The notes below the pieces were generated by a model, which was not told the origin of the DNA, made no database searches, and saw only the letters and a list, made by a program, of their open reading frames with translations. The translations under genes were made by a program, and so were the position numbers. A stretch of 64,000 nucleotides of DNA from assembly GCF_002933875.1 (NCBI RefSeq), contig NZ_BFAV01000155.1, positions 20,452 to 84,451 of the forward strand, written 5' to 3'. Source of the stretch: Desulfocucumis palustris. GTDB lineage: Bacteria; Bacillota; Desulfotomaculia; Desulfotomaculales; Desulfocucumaceae. Shown here one piece after another: positions 1 to 7,181 of the stretch (position 1 is the first letter of the stretch; each line of letters begins with the position of its first letter).

Positions 1-54
1 AATTAATTTCTTCAGTGCTTGTAAATCAATTTTATTATCATTAATAATTCTCAT
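1..54 (-). CDS. 5' end of a gene running off the window
   Basis: Eighteen codons are visible, starting at an ATG at 52-54 on the minus strand and reading MRIINDNKIDLQALKKLI before the window edge. An AAAGGAG ribosome binding site lies about 11 nt upstream, so this is very probably a genuine gene start. The product cannot be named from so few residues. Its long AT-rich upstream region holds two terminator-like hairpins and inverted repeats, so expression may be controlled in the leader. Confidence 0.55.
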   Translation of the reverse strand, partial: MRIINDNKIDLQALKKLI

Positions 55-138
55 AATTTAAAGTCTCCTTTTAAGTAATTCTTTAAGATTCTAAGGTAAA
101 GTTAGTGAGTACAGAATAAGCCGTGCTAATTCTGTCGT

Positions 139-180
139 TATTCTCAAAAGCTAAATCCATATTGATTACTTTTGAGAATA
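139..180. repeat. perfect 12-bp inverted repeat
   Basis: TATTCTCAAAAG at 139-150 is matched exactly by CTTTTGAGAATA at 169-180, with an 18-nt loop. It lies in the leader of the gene that starts at 54 (minus). It could be an RNA hairpin or a protein-binding palindrome. Confidence 0.6.
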
Positions 181-181
181 T

Positions 182-207
182 AAAAACGCCTCAGAATTCT
201 GAGACGT
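182..207 (-). terminator. terminator-like hairpin in the leader of the gene at 1-54
   Basis: The stem CTCAG-AATT-CTGAG, extended by ACG/CGT around one mismatch, is followed on the minus strand by five T residues. It sits about 130 nt upstream of the start codon at 54. It is either the end of an upstream transcript or an attenuator. Confidence 0.5.
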
Positions 208-231
208 CAAAATCAAAAACACTCAGAATAC

Positions 232-317
232 TTAAAACAACTCATCACAAATAAACCATTAGAAAAACTAAATGGTAATGCAAAATAGTTTATTTGGATT
301 ATAAATCGTTGTTTTAA
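232..317. other. nested inverted-repeat element, possible structured RNA
   Basis: Outer arms TTAAAACAAC (232-241) and GTTGTTTTAA (308-317) pair perfectly. Inside them CAAATAAAC pairs with GTTTATTTG, and CCATTAG with CTAAATGG. Collinear nested arms over about 86 bp suggest a structured RNA or a small decayed palindromic element. No known riboswitch or RNA class was recognised. Confidence 0.4.
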
Positions 318-487
318 ATATCCGTTTCCAATTCATTCAATTGTTACAATGAACCGGATTAATCAACCCCTTTAACTTTACCTTACCTGTAAAAAATAAC
401 ATGCCGAGCAAAAAAAGTAAAGGGGAACATACATTTCCCTGGCAGCCACTTCACCCGGAGCGGACAAATACTCACCCCCTAACGGGT

Positions 488-513
488 AAAAGAAAAACGA
501 GGCTCACGCCTCG
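488..513 (-). terminator. rho-independent terminator
   Basis: The perfect stem CGAGGC-tcac-GCCTCG (498-513) is followed on the minus strand by TTTTTCTTTT. It would stop transcription coming from the prophage-remnant region upstream. The rest of 514-753 shows no supported gene. Confidence 0.75.
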
Positions 514-753
514 TAGCGGACTTGGATATTATTGATGACAGGGTTTACCAACTTGCTTATCCTTACATATTGAATTGTGCATCAGGTTTTAGAATGCAAA
601 CAAAAAAGTTTAAGTCTCTATAGGTTCTTATGGAATTAGTACATGAATATTTATTTTATGAAAAATTTATTAGGGGTGATAAATGCCAATGCATATACAC
701 GAAACTGTTAATATCCCTATTGCGTTCAGACTTTGGTGAAATATGTCTAATAG

Positions 754-879
754 TCACTTATTAATATATTTAATCAATAGGAGTCCGGGTAAAGTCCGCT
801 GTAATCCGCAAAACCGGAGCCTTTTGACCTCACCGTTCAGCTCCATTTCAACGATCCCTCTTTTTTTATTCTCAGCCAT
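754..879 (-). pseudogene. remnant of a phage/GTA tail-assembly-type protein
   Basis: The 41-codon frame begins MAENKKRGIVEMELNGEV. This resembles the N-terminus of small phage or gene-transfer-agent proteins that start with a short beta hairpin made of charged residues followed by an LRF motif. After about residue 23 the similarity stops and the frame ends early, as expected for a decayed gene. A weak GGGGAGGG-type ribosome site precedes it. The family assignment is from memory of such proteins. The adjacent broken connector-like gene on the same strand supports a prophage origin. Confidence 0.4.
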
Positions 880-921
880 TTCATAAGCCCTCCCCACTAA
901 TTTGAATAATTGGCCAGTTTA

Positions 922-1298
922 TTAGCTGCCATAGGTCTTTGTCAGAACTCCGGTTCCGGTCAGGCTGATAGAAAAAGGTAGCTGCCACACATTCGGAGCC
1001 ACTGCAAGGTTAACCCGGTTTACGGAAATGGCTACCCCTCCCACCGACACTGACTGAACACCCTGTTCGGCTTTCCTAATCGAATTGTCGATCCGCAACA
1101 TCCAGAGGGCTTGTTCGTAAATCGCCTCATCAGGAATGGTTTTGTCGGTTTCGCTATAGTTTTTAAAATCATGTATAGTTGAATAGAGGCAGCATCCAAA
1201 GTCCTCTGCTTAACGGCTGAGTCGGCATTAATACATTCGTCATTATGGAGGACTTTTGTCGCGAAATAGACTCCCGCTCCATTAACCGTTCCAGCCAT
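922..1298 (-). pseudogene. frameshifted phage head-tail connector-like gene
   Basis: The first reading frame, from ATG 1298, encodes a helical N-terminus with the segment NADSAVKQRTLDAASIQLY. After about nucleotide 1165 the sensible protein continues in another frame as IPDEAIYEQALWMLRIDNS, then GVQSVSVGGVAISV, ending at a stop at 922. Joined across the single frameshift, the two parts give an approximately 125-residue protein with the layout of phage Gp6-like head-completion/connector proteins: an N-terminal helical bundle, then a QSVSVGG-type beta segment. The frameshift makes it a pseudogene and marks a dead prophage. Confidence 0.6.
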
Positions 1299-1423
1299 TA
1301 TTGCCACCTCGCTTGTCTTGCAAAATTTTAACTATATTTTAAACTAGGATTCTTGTGGCTAATTGATTTAATAGCTTACCGGTGTTAATATTTACCTATT
1401 ACTATTCCAAGGAGTTTATAGAG

Positions 1424-1855
1424 ATGAAACACACGTTTTTATTTTTAGAGGGAACCTGGTTAGCTAAGGGTAATTACTTTGACCCGAACAATAATATAAT
1501 CCTTGTTGAAGGGAAATCAGTAATCACACACCGAAAAAGATTGTGGTTAATTGAAAGTTATATGAAATTGCTGCTGGATAACCCCATTGAGTTCCACAAT
1601 AAATATGAAATTACTCCGTTTAATAAAGAGCATACCGGCTGGCAATCCTATAATCCAGATTTAGGAACTCTTATCGGCAAGTTTATGATAATTGAAAATA
1701 CAATTATATCAACTTATGTCTCTCAGAATGGAGAATATTCCGGTTCGGAATGCCTGGTTAAAACCAGCGATGCAATTTATAAAGCGAAGGGTTATGCTCT
1801 TAAAGGTGATGAAAAATTATCATCCTGGTCTGTTGATTTAATAAAGGTTGAATAA
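1424..1855 (+). CDS. hypothetical protein, lipocalin-like
   Basis: This is a 143-residue soluble protein with no signal peptide or membrane segment. It alternates short beta-strand-like stretches, including FLEGTWLAKGNYFD near the N-terminus and SWSVDLIKVE at the end, which would fit a small beta barrel of the lipocalin or heme-binding type. That fold is inferred from pattern only. The start at 1424 is preferred over one 14 codons upstream because AAGGAG lies 9 nt before it. It stands alone between prophage remnants and the CDF transporter and has no recognised catalytic motif. Confidence 0.6.
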   Translation: MKHTFLFLEGTWLAKGNYFDPNNNIILVEGKSVITHRKRLWLIESYMKLLLDNPIEFHNKYEITPFNKEHTGWQSYNPDLGTLIGKFMIIENTIISTYVSQNGEYSGSECLVKTSDAIYKAKGYALKGDEKLSSWSVDLIKVE

Positions 1856-2144
1856 CAGCAAAATTTTAATCCCAAAATCTCGGAGCCGTTTTGACAACAA
1901 TGGGGGCCGTGACGTATTGAACGGGGTTGTCTGGGATAACGCCCTGGCTTACAGCATTCTCCTTTCGTTATGCTCCGTGTGTCTCCCCAATAAATGGCAT
2001 TTAAAAGGGGCCATGTGTGCCGCGTCAGTCGGCCCACAAAAGCCCATTATTTTTGTATAATCATCAAATGCTAATCATTCTTTATACGAACACTATAATG
2101 CCTCATCGCAGAATGTCGTCATATCGTTGCCAATTCATCCTTGA

Positions 2145-3122
2145 TTATACTATTTTATCATAATTCCTTTTTTGCCTTGGCCAATCCGGAACATTATCAT
2201 CAGCCACTACTTCTATGTTTATCTCCTTTACAATGCTGATTTTTTTAATAATCTTTTTCTCTACTTCAGCCACTACATCATCGGCCAATTCAATATTAAG
2301 CCTTGGCTTGGTTTCAATAGTCATATTAACCAATAAAGAGCGTGATCCAATATACATGGTTTTTATCTCTTTTACATCCGTAACACCGGAAACATTCATG
2401 GCAATATCTCCAATACGTTTTACAATATTAGGGTGAGCAGCCCTACCCACGATCATATCCCTGTTCTCGTAAGCCAGCATAATGGCTAAAGCTCCCAACA
2501 TGGCTCCGATTATAATTGAGGCTATACCGTCGTAAACAATATTGTTGGTAAGCTTGCTGACGAATACTGCAATCAGTGCTATGATTACTCCCAACAGGGC
2601 TGCAACGTCTTCAAAAAAGACGAATTTTACCGCAGGATTTGCTACTCTGTTTATATTTTTAATCGAAGCAGTTATGACCTTAAGGCCCCGGGCTTGTACA
2701 CCTACATCCCTTGTGACGGCACGCATCGCAGCCCTTACAGCATATGTTTCAAATAAAACCGCCAGGGACAGTGCGATGGTTATAAGCTCAATGGCTGCAA
2801 TTGGGTGCGGATTAACCACTTGGTGATACCCCCTGGTCAATGAACCCATGCTGGTTACGCCAAACATGAAAACCGAGGCAATAAAGGACCAAAAATATAC
2901 CTCTTTACCATAACCGAATGGGTGTTCCATATCAGCGGGCCGGGAGGCCAGTTTTATACCGATAAGCAAGAATATACTGTTCACCAAGTCAGACAAAGAA
3001 TGCAAGGCTTCTGAAAACATGGCGGCACTGTTACCTATCCAGGCAGCTATGGCTTTTGTTAAAAAAATAGATAGATTGGCAAACAGGGCAATCCATACGG
3101 CTTTATGGCCGCTTTCGTCCAA
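2145..3122 (-). CDS. cation diffusion facilitator family transporter
   Basis: This 325-residue inner-membrane protein has about six transmembrane segments and a C-terminal cytoplasmic ferredoxin-like domain from about residue 230. The metal site in TM2 is the classic HSLSD (H41, D45). In TM5 the usual HxxxD is replaced by FFEDVAA (E171, D172), as in the SLC30A9-like branch. The expected role is proton-driven export of Zn, Fe or Mn from the cytoplasm. Start is TTG with GGATGG upstream. A truncated paralogue and a broken MerR gene follow upstream, so this is the intact survivor of a duplicated metal-transport locus. Metal specificity cannot be read from the sequence. Confidence 0.85.
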   Translation of the reverse strand: MDESGHKAVWIALFANLSIFLTKAIAAWIGNSAAMFSEALHSLSDLVNSIFLLIGIKLASRPADMEHPFGYGKEVYFWSFIASVFMFGVTSMGSLTRGYHQVVNPHPIAAIELITIALSLAVLFETYAVRAAMRAVTRDVGVQARGLKVITASIKNINRVANPAVKFVFFEDVAALLGVIIALIAVFVSKLTNNIVYDGIASIIIGAMLGALAIMLAYENRDMIVGRAAHPNIVKRIGDIAMNVSGVTDVKEIKTMYIGSRSLLVNMTIETKPRLNIELADDVVAEVEKKIIKKISIVKEINIEVVADDNVPDWPRQKRNYDKIV

Positions 3123-3147
3123 TTATCAGCACCATCCTTTTAATATA

Positions 3148-3180
3148 GAATAAAACCTGCCCCACAAAAGAGGCAGGTTT
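3148..3180 (-). terminator. rho-independent terminator
   Basis: AAACCTGCC (3153-3161) pairs with GGCAGGTTT (3172-3180), with a T-rich tail on the minus strand. It lies just downstream of the truncated CDF fragment and just upstream of the intact CDF gene, which must therefore have its own promoter. Confidence 0.75.
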
Positions 3181-3185
3181 GTCTA

Positions 3186-3539
3186 TTACATAACCTCACT
3201 GAAGGACTTTAAATCAGGACAAGAAACTGTTTTTCTTTTCCATCCCTGCACCATATCATCTACGATTATCTCTATATTTATGTGTGTTACAAAGCTCAAG
3301 TCTGCTTTTATAACTTTTTCAACTTCGTCGGAGATGTTTTCCGCAGATTGAACATCTAAATAATTTTTAATCTTAATTTCCATGTTTACCAGCAGTGACT
3401 GAGGGCCAACATACATGGTTTTTATTTCACGGATATCCGTTACTCCCGGCACCTTCATGGCAAGATCGCCAATCAACTGAACAGTTATCTGACTGGCCGA
3501 ACAGCCGATAATTAAGTCGGTGAGCAGCCGATTCCAATT
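3186..3539 (-). pseudogene. C-terminal fragment of a second CDF transporter
   Basis: Only the cytoplasmic domain remains. Its residues IGDLAMKVPGVTDIREIKTM align with IGDIAMNVSGVTDVKEIKTM of the neighbouring intact transporter. The similarity extends a few codons upstream of the first usable start (LIIGCSAS against MIVGRAAH), showing that the frame was once longer. All transmembrane segments are missing. The frame begins directly after the stop codon of the broken MerR gene, which suggests a deletion joined the two. A free-standing cytosolic domain could be translated from TTG at 3476, but decay is the simpler reading. Confidence 0.75.
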
Positions 3540-3881
3540 TCAACAGTGTGTTCCGGCGCCCCGGTGGCATCCGCCATGTATCCCCTGAACGGGAGATAGC
3601 CATTTGAATAATGTTCCTCTGCTTATTTCCTTACCCTTCTCCGGCAAATGGCCGTCCAGAAGGTTTAGCCTTTCCCTTATTTCCTCCAAGGTAAACCTCT
3701 GTGTTTTCATACCTTCAATCAACTTCAGCCTGACCAGGGCATCGTCGGAATAGTACCTGTATTTACTTTAGGACCTGACAGGACTTAACAAGCCAAGGTT
3801 GGTATAATAGTCGATTGTTCTTCTGCTAGCCCCTGCAAGCTCCGCAATTTCTCCAATTTTATATTTCTTTAATTCCCCAAT
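3540..3881 (-). pseudogene. MerR family regulator with in-frame stop
   Basis: The N-terminus KIGEIAELAGASRRTIDYYT is the helix-turn-helix of MerR regulators. It continues NLGLLSPVRS, then meets a TAA at 3768-3770, and resumes in the same frame with SKYRYYSDDALVRLKLIEGM and the dimerisation-helix segment. The stop falls in the wing of the DNA-binding domain, so no functional regulator can be made without readthrough. The C-terminus is also aberrant after about residue 90. A GAGGTG site precedes an ATT codon at 3881, which may have been an unusual start. It probably once controlled the adjacent metal-transport genes. Confidence 0.8.
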
Positions 3882-4070
3882 GGAATCACCTCATCCTTAT
3901 TATATAAAACTGCCCCGCAAACTGTACAGTTAAACGTTATGTAAAAAAACTTTTGAGGTTTGTTAATGTCTAATTCTTTAATTATATGACTCATACAACA
4001 TGACAAAGGCTTTTTCGCCATGACCCTCCGGACCATTATTTTACTATATTTGAAGTATAGCTCAACCTTC

Positions 4071-5624
4071 TTACATGTAAGATTTTAATTTCTTAACACA
4101 ATTATTATGACATTGAAATTGTTGATAACCAAGCAAATCCTCAATAAACTTTTCATTTAGCTTCTTACGCTCACTTTTTGGTAGATTAATTACGGCCTCG
4201 GCCAAATCAGCCAAAAGCTTATAGAAACCCCTAGCCCTTACTGCAAGCTCCTTACTAAAGTACTCGTCACCAAAATTCCACTCAGCTTCTGTGCCGAATT
4301 CTTTTTCATATCCTATGATCAATTTTAGAATAAATTTAATATCAGCTCCGCCACCCTCAAACTCGCCCTTCTTAATTTTCTCAAATGCGGTGTTAGCCCT
4401 AATCATTTCTCCATAGAAAAAATCAGTGTAATCAGTTTTCATTTTAATGTCATCCTGATTATTTAGGACCTCTACCATAACCTTGTACAGATCCGAAACC
4501 AAGGGAAACAGTTCTTCGATTTCTTTGTCATCAAAAGCGGTCAACATCAGTAAAAAGGAGTCAATATCACTGCTTCCCAGTTTATCTAAAGAATAAGGCA
4601 ATACATTTACAGCTTCGTTCCACGTAATACTTCTAGTTTCACCTGTTTTTCTAAGCCACTGATATATTATTTGAGTTGCTTTCTCGGTAGATTGATTTTG
4701 AAACTTTTCATAGAGAAAATCAATACATTTATAGAGCTTTCCCCTTTTCTCTTCATCTATTTTAATTTCTTCTTCCTTTTTAATTTCAGTTATTTTTTCT
4801 TCTTCCTTTTCCTTACCATTATCTTTTTCTATAATTTCCTCAGGTAAGACATATACGTCATCCTCACCATGACTACCATCGTTGTAGCGCTCACTGGTTT
4901 TTACGTAACCACTGGTTGGAACTTGTTCGCTCCACTCATATTTAGTGCCTCGCTTAATGTAGATGCGCTGGATGACGTTTGATGATGTATCTATAATCTC
5001 TTGGGGGCAAGAAGCCAATAAATCTTCCGCTGATTGACCCTTCGTTACCCGCCTTGCAACAGCATCAGCCTGCTGTTCGTAAATATCCCCTGTTTTGCCA
5101 ACTCCTCCTTGAAGATATACGCCATGGCGTTGCTGAACAACGTGGGCAACTTCGTGGGCAACGGTATGTAAGTTTGGTCTGCCGGCAAATACTACATGAT
5201 TACCTGTTGCATACGCTAACGCATTTATAGCTGAAGCACTCTCCGTAGCCTTTGGCCCGATATGGGCATGAATCTGGCTAATGTCGTGCTGGCCAAACGA
5301 CTTTTGAATTTGCCCTTCATAAGGAAGAGCACTTGATGGCGAATGTAAACCTTCTTTGGCATTCTGTATTATAGCTTCATTACCTTTCTCATTTTCAGAT
5401 TGCCGCTGAACCATTCCCGATAAAAGCCTTATAGATGCCTGGTTACCAATGGCTTGCTGAAGTTGTAATATATTTTGAGGTGATAATAATTCAGGAGTAT
5501 TTTCCGCTCTCTGGATAATTGCGGATGGATTCATCTGCTGAGTCAATATATTACCTGGAGCTTTAGTCTGTGGCATTTGGTTTTTATTAGGCTCCTTATT
5601 GTTTTTGTCAATTTGACTTCTCAT
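4071..5624 (-). CDS. DUF4157 (eCIS core domain) protein with HExxH motif
   Basis: This is a 517-residue protein. Residues about 99-170 form the DUF4157 domain found in putative effectors of extracellular contractile injection systems: LPYEGQIQKSFG, then HAHIGPKA, ALAYATGNHVVFA and the zinc-peptidase motif HEVAH (157-161) followed by VVQQ. The N-terminal 90 residues are Gln/Asn-rich and hydrophilic. After an acidic-lysine linker (about 265-295) comes an all-helical C-terminal region of about 220 residues that I do not recognise and that may be the toxin or cargo part. There is no signal peptide. No sheath, tube or baseplate gene is in the window, so it is an orphan here. ATG at 5624 has AGGAAGGGG upstream; a TTG at 5657 is an alternative start. 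Confidence 0.75.
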   Translation of the reverse strand: MRSQIDKNNKEPNKNQMPQTKAPGNILTQQMNPSAIIQRAENTPELLSPQNILQLQQAIGNQASIRLLSGMVQRQSENEKGNEAIIQNAKEGLHSPSSALPYEGQIQKSFGQHDISQIHAHIGPKATESASAINALAYATGNHVVFAGRPNLHTVAHEVAHVVQQRHGVYLQGGVGKTGDIYEQQADAVARRVTKGQSAEDLLASCPQEIIDTSSNVIQRIYIKRGTKYEWSEQVPTSGYVKTSERYNDGSHGEDDVYVLPEEIIEKDNGKEKEEEKITEIKKEEEIKIDEEKRGKLYKCIDFLYEKFQNQSTEKATQIIYQWLRKTGETRSITWNEAVNVLPYSLDKLGSSDIDSFLLMLTAFDDKEIEELFPLVSDLYKVMVEVLNNQDDIKMKTDYTDFFYGEMIRANTAFEKIKKGEFEGGGADIKFILKLIIGYEKEFGTEAEWNFGDEYFSKELAVRARGFYKLLADLAEAVINLPKSERKKLNEKFIEDLLGYQQFQCHNNCVKKLKSYM

Positions 5625-5657
5625 CCCAATCAACCCCTTCCTTATAAAATCAAACAA

Positions 5658-5988
5658 TTATTACCTTTTCTCTACAATTTCCCTTCTTCCTGTAATTTTT
5701 TTTCATCAATAATCGACAGTTTACGTCAAATTTGCTGGGGTAAACAGGGGTTTACTCAAAATATTCAGGCCTCCGCTAATCATGAAGGCCTTTTATAAAC
5801 CACTCATAAACCTCTGGGGGCAGAATAATGGTTATTTCGAAAACAATGGATAATAATACAGCCGGCCAAAGTGTCTAGGATTAAGCTGGGGTTAGTTGTC
5901 CCCGTTTTTCCTATATTTTCGTTTGGACACCCCCTTATAATTACTGGTATATATTTTCTTTGAACTCACAAGTAGATTATTGTGGTAA
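5658..5988. other. intergenic stretch, no gene seen
   Basis: The only structure noticed is a modest hairpin AGGCCT/AGGCCT near 5768-5793 followed by TTTTATAA on the plus strand, which could be a weak terminator. Nothing else can be supported. Confidence 0.3.
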
Positions 5989-6237
5989 ATGCCAAAAAAT
6001 GTTAGAATTAAAATAATCCATCTCATTCCTTCCTCTATCTTGATTGTCGTTCTTATAATCGCTTGGAAACGCCCAGTAGTTGGCGGTATTGTGTTAATTG
6101 TTCTAAGTATGGTATTTACACTATTTTTTAAAACATATAGGGAACTCACTAATTTTTTAATTATTTCATTTCCATTAATATTGACCGGACTATTGTTTAT
6201 TATTTCTGATTTTCTATTAAAAGATATTAAATCATAG
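5989..6237 (+). pseudogene. truncated small multi-pass membrane protein
   Basis: The 82 residues contain three hydrophobic segments (HLIPSSILIVVLIIAW, GGIVLIVLSMVFTLFF and FLIISFPLILTGLLFI). This fits the common small DUF7670-like membrane family, whose members usually have an extra N-terminal helix. Here a stop immediately precedes the ATG and no ribosome binding site is visible, so the N-terminal helix has probably been lost. A reverse-strand frame over the same region gives no sensible protein. It might still be expressed as a short membrane protein. Confidence 0.5.
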
Positions 6238-6359
6238 AGAGAATTGTACATTATAAACAGAGTGGATAGAAATACAGCCTATTAATTTATACCATCGGAT
6301 GTGGAAAATAGTGCGCCATTGAAGAACAGGCTATGTGTTGTTGGAGGTGAAAAAACATA

Positions 6360-6962
6360 ATGACAGAGGAACGTTACAAGACAAGATATAAAGCAGGCGA
6401 TACGCCCTGGGATATTGGCAAACCTGATTTCAACCTTATTCAGGCTGTCTCCGGGATGGCGATAAAACCCTGTAAAGCACTGGATATCGGCTGCGGAACC
6501 GGGAACAATTCCATATGGCTTTCCCAAAAGGACTTTGAGGTGACAGGTATTGACACCTCGGAGATTGCAATAAAGAAGGCTATGGAAGAAGCTTCAAAAG
6601 CTAATGTCAAATGTACCTTTATTGTGATTGACTTCCTGACAAACAAAATTGAAGGGGCACCATACGGCTTTGCTTTTGATAGAGGCTGTTTTCACTCATT
6701 AAATTCGGATGAAAAACGGAAAAGCTTTGCTGAAAATGTAGCCGCCCATTTGGAAAAAGACGGCCTGTGGCTTAGTATAATTGGCAACGCCGATGAACAG
6801 CGCAACAGACCGGGTCCACCTCAGCGTACTGCTAAAGATATTGTAAACTCTGTGGAGCCCTGCTTCGAAATCCTTTCGCTTGTTTCAGGCCATTTTGGCT
6901 CTAACAGTCCAAACCCGCCTAGAGCATGGGTTTGCTTAATGCGGAAAAGGCGTTCCGGGTAA
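6360..6962 (+). CDS. class I SAM-dependent methyltransferase
   Basis: This 200-residue soluble enzyme has the Rossmann-fold motif I LDIGCGTGNNS at about residues 41-51, the acidic SAM-ribose residue in VTGIDTSE, and a motif IV-like segment AFDRGCFHSL. The PWDIGKPD stretch near the N-terminus is shared by thiopurine- and TehB-like methyltransferases, in which a small molecule is the acceptor. The substrate is not predictable. GGAGGTG precedes ATG 6360 by about 10 nt. It is monocistronic, followed by a terminator shared with the convergent ABC-F gene. Confidence 0.85.
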   Translation: MTEERYKTRYKAGDTPWDIGKPDFNLIQAVSGMAIKPCKALDIGCGTGNNSIWLSQKDFEVTGIDTSEIAIKKAMEEASKANVKCTFIVIDFLTNKIEGAPYGFAFDRGCFHSLNSDEKRKSFAENVAAHLEKDGLWLSIIGNADEQRNRPGPPQRTAKDIVNSVEPCFEILSLVSGHFGSNSPNPPRAWVCLMRKRRSG

Positions 6963-7126
6963 ATTTTTAGCACACTATTAAGAAAATTGGCCATGTCTTA
7001 TATATTTGCCGGGTTCCCCTGGCTGCCGGCGGAAATAGTTCAAGTACCCCTGAAAAACTAAAACCCGCAGGTTCAACCCCCGTCCCTTTTGGCTGCGGCA
7101 AAAATCACAATAAGCGTTATAATATA

Positions 7127-7157
7127 GAAAACCTCGGAGGGCGCACCCGAGGTTTTC
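7127..7157. terminator. bidirectional rho-independent terminator
   Basis: GAAAACCTCGG and CCGAGGTTTTC form an 11-bp perfect stem with T-rich tails on both strands. It lies between the convergent methyltransferase and ABC-F genes. Confidence 0.85.
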
Positions 7158-7181
7158 TACCATATCCGTATCCGTGAGAGT

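Noticed and set aside
683..739. 18-residue plus-strand peptide with a GGGGTG ribosome site
   Set aside because: Too short and without similarity; may be the start of a lost gene but cannot be supported.
5892..6251. 119-residue minus-strand frame opposite the small membrane protein
   Set aside because: The plus-strand frame shows a recognisable hydrophobic pattern; the minus-strand one does not.
6980..7120. possible RNA gene in the GC-rich stretch before the shared terminator
   Set aside because: No consistent cloverleaf or known RNA fold could be drawn, and no sensible reading frame is present.
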